From assembly GCA_018340805.1 (NCBI GenBank), contig JACMZG010001911.1, forward strand, positions 52,866,673 to 52,930,672: 64,000 bases of DNA, in the 5' to 3' direction. The stretch's first letter is position 1. Each line of letters begins with the position of its first letter. Origin of the DNA: Microvelia longipes (Eukaryota; Arthropoda; Insecta; Hemiptera; Veliidae). Shown one piece after another: positions 11,451 to 64,000 of this stretch. A program made the translations under genes and the position numbers. The notes below the pieces were generated by a model. It was not told where the DNA came from, ran no database searches, and saw only the letters and a list, made by a program, of their open reading frames with translations.

Positions 11451-14400
11451 TTTTACGTAAGAAAAACTCCTTCTTCAGACTACAACATTAAGGGATTGGT
11501 AATTATATACGTATTAGTAAGTAGTAAACGTATTTTAGATTTATAGGAATTAGGAGACTTACTATTAATGTTTGCAGACATGTTGTATCAATTTTTTGCC
11601 TATGATTGATTCTTAAGAATCATTCTTATATAACCTGGCCTGGCCAACAGTTGTAGGTGGTGGATGGGAGGCATAAGTTGAAGGTTCTATTCAAAATAGT
11701 TTTTCCATCCTTTAATCAAATTGAAATACATACAAGTGGATATTACTATTACTGAATCATGAAGAAAATAGTTAGGTGCCAAGCAAAGATCAAATGACTT
11801 CCAGAGAAAATTTAGACTGTTGGTATTCAGCGCCACAGTCCCAAAGCAAACCTTGCCATTACAGCAATACTGGCACATTCTTTCTCTAAATTAGAGCAAT
11901 TACTTTACTTAATATGATGATTTTACTGTTAACTTCTACTTACTAAATAACTCCCTCAAGAAATCAGGGATGACTCTAATTTGATGACAACTCATTGAAG
12001 TATTTTGATGTCAATCAGGAGTCAGAGGAGGTGTTATAGCGAACGCCCCTTTGCCAAAAATGACATCAAAAGGTTTATACAAATGCAGTGACCAGTAGAA
12101 TTTTGCATTATATTATTTTAATTTATGCAGTAACATAATACAGTATGTTGCTAGGCTGTAAAATGAGATTTGATTGTTGCAGAAATTTCTTTATTTACGA
12201 GAAGCAAGGTAATAATTAATTTCTTAAGTCTACTGCCATGTTGCATTTACTATTTTTTGGGAGATGCAGTCAATGAAATAATATAAAGTTAAATATTTTA
12301 CTTGGGGATCCTGGTTGTTACACTTACGTCTATTGTAATAATAGACTTCCAGTCACAGTGCAAATGGAGTCTATCCTTGAGTCCAACCCCAATCATGATA
12401 AATAAGTCTGCCACCCAGACAGTCGGGATTCAATCGCTGTCAAGGCCTCAAAATTTTCAAACAAGGGATGAAAATTCTTTTACGTGGCGTAAAAATTCTA
12501 AAGGGACGTAAAGCCGGTGTTTCCAAGCCTGTGGGATGTCAGGTATTCTTAAAACAACACTAACCCTAAATGAACCTGCCTTTAGGCAAAATTTAGGAGC
12601 CTCAATTATTATTGAGGGTCCTAAATTATTAATATTATGATATATTTTGTATAAAATGATGTTTGGATTAGGCGCTAAATGCCTAAACTGGGACTCATAA
12701 AGTAGAACACTATTTTCTATATATGGGAGTTAGCAAAAAGGGCCTACTTGCTAGGTAATCTCACCTTTCCCTAATCACTGTCACTATTTAACTTTACTTA
12801 CTAATTTTATTTGATATTTTCTTATAATTTGTTTTAATAAATACAACAAAATTCTTACCTTGTGAATTATATATCGTCACTGAAAGAATTATTAGCCTAC
12901 TTCAAACTTTATAAACGAAGCAAAACTATCTCTATGTTTAAAAATGTTGCTAATTAGGTTAGGGGGAACCCTGAAATGAATGCTAAGATTAGCGATAGAA
13001 TGCTTGTCATCCTAAATTTTAAAGCAAAATCGACGCGTCATATTAAAATTTTACCCTAATTAAAATTAAATAATACACTTTTTATGGTGATTCTTTTAAA
13101 ATGCAAAATAAACAATGTATATATTTATAAACTTCAATAATTTCAAAAATATTATGCAAATCTATGAATAGTTTTTTTTAAAAAATGATGTAAGTTGGTC
13201 ATCCTGTAATTTTATAAATGTGAAGTAATGCTGGTATGGATTTAACTGGACATTGCTTTCGAGATTGTTCTACTCTCAATTTTTTGTGTTAGCGTTAATG
13301 TTAAAATGAAACTGATGGCTTATGACTTTCCAATCAGAGTTTTCTTGGATTTATGATGGAGATTAATGGAGTTTCAATACCTAAGTAAGTATATATTTTC
13401 TATTAACCTGTACTGCTTTATCATTCGAAGGCGACCCGATGCTGGTATTTTCTTTCCTTAATTATTACAGTTTGCTTTAGAGGCTATCACCTGGTGAGTA
13501 TGCAGTTTGCTACCTCGTCGAAGCATGCTGTTAGATATAGACAAATTTATATCACCTCTGTTTAAAATTGTTTGTACCCATGTTGAGGTTAAAGTTATTC
13601 TGTAACGCAATTTGATTATATATTATTAGAATAATTATAAGGTTTTGCAATGAAGTTATGACAAGAATTGTGAATCATTGCTTTATCATTGCTAATGAGT
13701 ACAAAAATAAATTGTTATGCACGTTAGACTCAGAGGTATACGCTGGATTATATTCTGGAGGGAGGGGGGGTGTCTTGTCTATGTATAGCGGGTTTAGCTT
13801 AACGCTTTTTATGAGTCAAATCGTAAAAACAATAAAACATGTTCTTTTATCTATTTCGGTGTTAGGAATATTCCAGAAGAAATCTACTCGGGTCGCAGCC
13901 AACCCGAAAGGACAGCGGCATTTCGAATGACTTTGAAATGACTGTCAGGGATGGTAGGCTATATTTTATTATCGTATGCTCTAATTTGAAATTCAAAAGT
14001 TATCGTAGAAAAACATACTTCGGCAATTAGATATTATGAAAACGATTGCCAAAAAATAATTGGTTATTCAAGCTGCTGATAGTCAATTCAGTAGTACTCT
14101 GAACTGACTTGCAATGAAGTTATAAACTGATGAAGAAATAAACTCTATTAAAACTATTAAATTTTAATAAACTCTATTTTGAATAAAATCTCTACTAAAT
14201 CAAATTATTTATTTAAACACGCCTAGCTCTAAGCGGCTTGCCACTGATGCGAGGACATAGAGTCCACACTTGTGTATTTTAGTAATCGAAATACACAAGT
14301 ATGGATCAAGACTGGTGCTCGTACGGAGGCAGGCTGCTCGGCTATGCGGATAGAATAAAAAGATTTTGATCTAAAATTAATAATTTAATCATGCTCTGTA

Positions 14401-14730
14401 TAGTTCATGTCCACAGTATTGCCAAACAAAGATGTGTCTAAGATTTAGTGAATACTGGGGAGGGGGGATTTAGGAGCCTATCTGTGCTCTAAAATTTATT
14501 GGTATAACTTCAGATACCAATTTAACTACTTATAATACGAATTAGCGATCGAATTAACCATTTTTCTCGAAATTCACAATTTTCTACATCGTCGTTACAG
14601 TTAGTCTGTTACGTCTAATACGTTTTAGAATTAGTATACACAGATTGGTGCATTCGAATTCTAGTGATGTAAATGATGACATTCTCCAGACCAATTCTAT
14701 AGATAGGTTATCTTATAGATACCTTAGATC
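11451..14730. other. AT-rich intergenic DNA, no gene seen
   Basis: Open frames here (for example 13658-13930 and 12302-12511) have no recognisable family. Around 12350 the text CAGTGCAAATGGAGTCTATC resembles 47,452-47,475, so a diverged dispersed repeat is present. Perfect hairpins occur at about 12597-12627 and 14270-14307. Confidence 0.5.
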
Positions 14731-15046
14731 ATAGAGATATATTACTAGAGGGGCCCTATTGGTTGAATTTTGAAACATCGAAAAAGTAACCTGACCATAT
14801 TCGATTATCATTATCATCAAATAAACAGAACAAAAAAACAGTAAATTATATAGTAGAATGTTCACAACACATCACAACACAAACAATCTGCGGGAAGCCG
14901 AAAACAATTGATTAATTATAACCATAACTTTCTCTTGGAGGAGGTTTCAATGAGGTTACACAGAGACCCTGAGAGCCCCACTAAAAATGTTTTAGGCCTC
15001 TCAATGTATTAAGATAGGCTATGCCCCCTCTAGTATACATCTCTAT
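14731..15046. mobile_element. Short TIR element (MITE), copy 1
   Basis: Ends ATAGAGATATATTACTAGAG and CTCTAGTATACATCTCTAT form inverted terminal repeats. The body includes GGTTACACAGAG and AGAGCCCC. An inverted copy lies at 52,034-52,350. At about 316 bp with no coding sequence, it is a non-autonomous element. Confidence 0.75.
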
Positions 15047-15737
15047 GCCTTAGATACCTTATAGATAGATACCTTATATTGGTATCTTATAGATACCAAT
15101 AAGATAGATAGGTTCTTAGGGCTTAAAAGAACTGTATTCTTTTCATAGTTTTTAAAGGTTTAAACTAAAGTTTAAAATGATTTATTTTTTAACTAAAATT
15201 TTTTATTTCTTTCTTTTTCTTTTGATCTGTTTGGTCGTCCTTTTTAAGTTTTTTTGTGGGAAATTTAAAATGACTAAATATGGTAATGAAAAAGTTGAAA
15301 AGGAAAGAAACGGAGCAGGAAGCCAGATCGGAGTAGGAGCTTACACTTTGTAGTCTTGTACCATTTATTCGCTTACTTAAGAGACTTAACTTTCATAGTC
15401 TCTTTAACACCAGTTGTATATATAAATCAAAAACAAATATTTTGTATTATAATTAACATCACTTTAAAAAAATAGATTTAATGGTACCTCTCGTTTTGTT
15501 CTCAATATCAATTAAAAGGATTAGTGAATATTTTAAGGTTTCTATACTAATGAACGACATACATAGATGACTCGGTTGCCCACATACTAAAGGTTGATCG
15601 CGGTATAACTAGCTGTTAGAACCGTTCTCAGTCCCCTCTACAATTCTGTAATCTTTAAACTTACCTGTATACTCACGGTATACAAATAAGGGGTTGTGCA
15701 TAAATACTCACACGTACACGTTTTTATTAAAAACTAA
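15047..15737. other. AT-rich intergenic DNA
   Basis: Contains repeated GATACC/GGTATC words around 15,055-15,115 that form hairpins. No gene was recognised. Confidence 0.5.
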
Positions 15738-16165
15738 AAAAATCAGGGACGGAGTACCTCGAAACTTATCGTCATCACATCGGATTTGCTACGCTCATCC
15801 TCCCTACTTTAGACTCACTTCGCTCGTCCTCAGAAGATATAGTTCGCCAAATTTATAGCGCGACACGTCTTCAGACTCGCTTCACCCGTCCTGAGATAGT
15901 AAATACATCCGTTTTGTTCTCAGCGGTCACTTATACAGCACTGACTACGCTCAATGCTACATAACTTTTATGATCCAACAAAAATCAATGATTATACTTT
16001 TCGTATTGCAACGAAACTTTCTGTACTTATTTATAGCGTAAAGGATTACACTTGTACAGAATTTCAACTTAATTGGATTATTTTACGATTTTTAACATTT
16101 TTTTGAAAAACGTACAGAAATCATTTGATAGCAATTAAACTAATGCTGATAATGAGATGAAACTT
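15738..16165 (-). repeat. 5S-rRNA-derived composite repeat, copy 4
   Basis: Read on the minus strand, it runs from GTTTCATCTCATTATCAGC through a 5S-like stretch at about 15,928-15,985 (on the + strand: GCGGTCACTTATACAGCACT, then ATGCTACATAACTT) to the tail GAGGATGAGCGTAGCAAATCC near 15,780-15,800. Confidence 0.75.
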
Positions 16166-16740
16166 GGCACATTTGTTAGTCTTATACATGGCTTTATGGG
16201 TGCTAAATTTTATTTAGCACCCATTGCTACAACCCAGTGTTTACAACATTGTGTAAACACAATTTTAAACTAAAATAAATTATACATGTCAAACAATAGC
16301 GTGATGAAAAATTACTCAAATATAATGATAATAATATCAATTTTCTACTACAAGCAATACTACATTATCCTTTAACTTAAATTTATAATGTTACCAAAAG
16401 CAGTGACACAATTGTCATATTGGGTAATAGTTTTCAAAATAATAATGATAAATAAAAATTTTTGATCTCAACAACATTTTTCTTGGCAAAAGACGCACTT
16501 TTTATATTAAGGGGCTATTTTTTCACCCCCAGAGGAGGGTTTCATTAAATTTGTCCTGCCGGGGGGGCGTATCCTGGTTGCTCCGGGGGGGTTATACCCC
16601 CTGAACTTCCCTTGAAACAAACCCTGATATAGAAGATAATATCTTCAATATACATAAGAAACATATAATGTTAGTCAAGTACAATTCAAATGCCAAATTT
16701 TAAACAATTTTATTTAAAGCCTTAACTCGTTTTTTCATGT

Positions 16741-17340
<600 letters not shown>

Positions 17341-17639
17341 AAATAAATTTTGAGTAGGGTGTCGTTTTCAATGTAATTTTGGGCGCGGAATCGAATGAAA
17401 CCAGTCCGAAGTCGATACGACCACTTTAAGTTACCAAAAAGTCGAAAAAACCCACAAAAAATAGAAAACCAAAATTACGGTCGTTGAAAATTAAATTTCG
17501 AGTAGGGTGTCGTTTTCAATGTTTTTTGGGCCTATGAGCCGAATGCCAGTGGTCCGGAGTCAATACAACCACTCAAACTCAGGGTACCTGGGTTCACATC
17601 CTGGAAGGGTCGATCATTTTTTATCGTTTTTTTACCTAA

Positions 17640-18345
17640 TATAAGTTTACAACTAGAAAATAATTCTGGCGCGGTGGTCCGCATGTCGGGCGAATTTCCT
17701 TTGATGCGTGTTTCCGTGCTTTTTATATAAGTTTACAACTACTAAATAAATAATTCCGGCGCGGTGGTCCGCTGTCGGGCGAATTTCATTTAGAATACGT
17801 GTTTCCGTGCTAAACAACCATTTTCTTGCTTATGCAAGAACCATGCCCATTGCGTGGTTCTAGAACCTAAGCAGTTACTCAATTGTCAAGCACTGCTCGT
17901 AACTCATTTTGTCTGTATTTTCCAAAGGAAATGCGCTAAAACCTTTAAAGATAACTGACTAAGCTTAAAGATAAGTAACTAAGCTTTAAACTAGTGCAAA
18001 TAATAGAGCGTACTTCTAATTTTAGAGGCATAGTTTTGTGCAACCAACTGGATAGTTATGCGCATTTCCTTTGGAAAATACAGACAAAATGAGTTACGAG
18101 CAGTGCTTGACAATTGAGTAACTGCTTAGGTTCTAGAACCACGCAATGGGCATGGTTCTTGCATAAGCAAGAAAATGGTTGTTTAGCACGGAAACACGTA
18201 TTCTAAATGAAATTCGCCCGACAGCGGACCACCGCGCCGGAATTATTTATTTAGTAGTTGTAAACTTATATAAAAAGCACGGAAACACGCATCAAAGGAA
18301 ATTCGCCCGACATGCGGACCACCGCGCCAGAATTTTATAACTATA
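17640..18345. mobile_element. Near-perfect 0.7-kb palindromic element, copy 1
   Basis: The arms 17,640-17,936 and 18,060-18,345 are almost exact reverse complements around a 123-bp spacer (17,937-18,059). Each arm contains two copies of GGCGCGGTGGTCCGC...GTCGGGCGAATTTC, plus CGTGTTTCCGTGC and CTTGCTTATGCAAG. There is no coding capacity. A second, truncated copy lies at 42,165-42,640 and a terminal fragment at about 50,155-50,200. Confidence 0.85.
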
Positions 18346-18934
18346 AGTGTATATTGTACTTAATGTTATATTAAGTATGGTTATATTAAGGTATGGTTAT
18401 ATTAACCATGTAAAATAATTATCATTTACTTTCTGTTATTTGATTTACTTTTTTGTTATTGAATTTTTACATGTGTGTTACTTTCTGAAAAATTAAAACA
18501 GAAGAGTCAATGAAATGTGTCATAAAAAGTACCATATCAGTCTTTTCTAAATTTCCAAAAAGGCTTAACTTGTGACGGAATATTTCTAATATTTTCACGC
18601 CATAATTATTACTAACATCAATTTAATGCGGCCTTTTTAACTAAAAGGCCGCATCGCTTTTTAGAGCGATGGAGAAATCAGCTCCATTTTCTTCGGAAAT
18701 TAATTTCTGAAATCAGCTGATTTTTTATAATTATTATTATTATGTTTATAGTATATTTATTGATATTGACAGTGACAACTATAATAAATTAAATTAAGTT
18801 TATACTTAGTGAAATTTAATTAGACTGAAATTAACATTATTGTATTTAACTCACTTTGCTTGTAAAAGGAATTACAATTAGGTAATAGTGTACTTTAAGG
18901 CCTACTAAAAAACTGGCTTTTGATATTCCTCAGG

Positions 18935-19020
<86 letters not shown>

Positions 19021-19222
19021 GTAGGCTTTTAAAGCATAAAAACTGTTATACATACGTAGCATGAAAAACTCCATTACGCATCCGTGTCATTATTATTAGT
19101 TTTTAGCTAATATTATAAATATTAGCTAAAAACTCGGTTTGTTATCAACAAACCGAACATATAATGTTTTGTCGATTGATTAATTATTATTATTTTGTTG
19201 TTTAATTTTATATTTCAAGGCA
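18346..19222. other. 5' flank of the dynein gene
   Basis: Contains a cluster of consecutive perfect hairpins at 18,627-18,725 (GCGGCCTTTTT/AAAAGGCCGC, CGCTTTTTAGAGCG, TGGAG/CTCCA), a (TA)n array at about 18,938-19,016, and two more hairpins at 19,100-19,158. TATTTCAAG just before the first ATG could be an acceptor for a 5' UTR exon. No promoter motif was identified. Confidence 0.5.
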
Positions 19223-63041
<43,819 letters not shown>

Positions 63042-64000
63042 GTCTGTTTTTAGAATTAATTCTACAAACACTTTGTAACTACATCACTAGGAATGTGATG
63101 AAGATTTGGGTTTTCCCTTTGTGACGGCGTCAATTCACAAAGATTAACAAGATACATTCGCTTGGAATGTATCATCAGGGATGTAGGCCATCATAGATCT
63201 TTTATCCATGATGGCCTACATCCCTGAAGATAACCATAACGTTCTACATCACTGAACAGCTTGTTCTTCCACCCATGATATTATCTTATTTGCTGAAGAT
63301 GCATCCCACAGTGAAAGAAAAACTTTGGATTCACCATCTACATTTACGCGTCACCGCCAGATGACCTAAATCTTCATTACAATAAACGCGTTTGTGTTAA
63401 ACTTGACATCTTGTCTTAGGATATAATTATAGTTTCTCTGGTTTAAAATTTTTGCTGATATAGATGATTCTAAAGCACCCTGATATATTTAAAAAAGATA
63501 GATTGTCTTCGTATAGACACTTGTCTTCTAGTCACACATATGAAAGTGTACAACTCAATTCTGCAGTGTCTATTACCTTTACCTTGACCTTGACAGGGAC
63601 CTTAACTTTGTTTAAATTAATATAAAACGTACGGCGCAATTAAGTTCTTGTCACGTCTTTTGGAACGAATCTATCTATCTCTGAGTAACAACATACTGCG
63701 ATATATATAATGTAATGAAACCATCAAGCTTTTTAACACCATCGTCTTCTGATTCTGCAATCCAAAATCCTTCGAACAATCTCGAATTGTTACTTTAGGC
63801 ATCGGGTAAGGTAGTATACGTATTTTACGTGATATCACGTGACTAGTCTAATGCCCGAAAGGACATAAAAAGGTCGGTAAAACACAAATGTCGATTAGAA
63901 AGCATTTTAATGTTTTTGAGATGCTGCGTAGAATACAAACGGTTCGGCATCGATAAGACTCCGGAAAATTAAATCTGATAGTTTTATTTGCAGCATGCTT
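63042..64000. other. Intron 25 (5' part)
   Basis: Holds an inverted repeat at about 63,158-63,230 (AGGGATGTAGGCCATCAT / ATGATGGCCTACATCCCT) within a Penelope-like pLTR relic (63,090-63,400). One strand reads CTGATGA followed by a 7-bp stem (TACATTC/GAATGTA), but no GAAA. A single unit of the 150-bp family lies near 63,900. No exon was seen. Confidence 0.5.

Overview
The window is AT-rich animal nuclear DNA. Its coding part is split into short GT-AG exons separated by introns full of repeats. Jockey-type LINE relics, a SETMAR-like mariner, a Penelope-like element, a Helitron end, a 5S-rRNA-derived repeat and long (TA)n arrays suggest an arthropod, probably an insect. The species cannot be named from sequence alone.

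Layout: 1-900 holds a fold-back DNA element. 3842-4015 is the last coding exon of a protein ending in a PAM2 (poly(A)-binding-protein) motif. 4016-19222 is intergenic and repetitive. From 19223 to past the window end runs one + strand gene. I assembled 25 exons (1,509 codons) with matching intron phases, from the start codon to the AAA1 P-loop GPAGTGKT. The region around AAA1 fits axonemal inner-arm dynein heavy chain 1 (DNAH1) better than DNAH3/7. Exon 14 has one surplus base in an A-run.

The introns hold the most interesting material. A 316-bp repeat occurs as partial dimers in direct and palindromic arrangements and carries a hammerhead-ribozyme-like core: CTGATGA, a paired stem II, GAA, and a 6-bp stem III next to a cleavage-type GTC. 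It has type III topology, but stem I is only the self-complementary GGCGCC with no loop, so it could fold only as a dimer. A separate Penelope-like element (GIY-YIG endonuclease relic with inverted pLTRs) carries two decayed type I hammerheads whose stem III is also a loop-less palindrome, and further hammerhead-like relics lie near 59 kb and 63 kb. Self-cleaving RNA repeats are therefore a recurring theme here.

Other structures: a dispersed composite repeat with an internal 5S rRNA control region, decayed partial duplications of dynein exon 8 inside intron 8, a 0.7-kb near-perfect palindrome whose second copy has the spacer reversed, GC-rich hairpin arrays, and many short perfect hairpins that look like template-switch scars. 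All calls are by eye; no alignment or database search was run.
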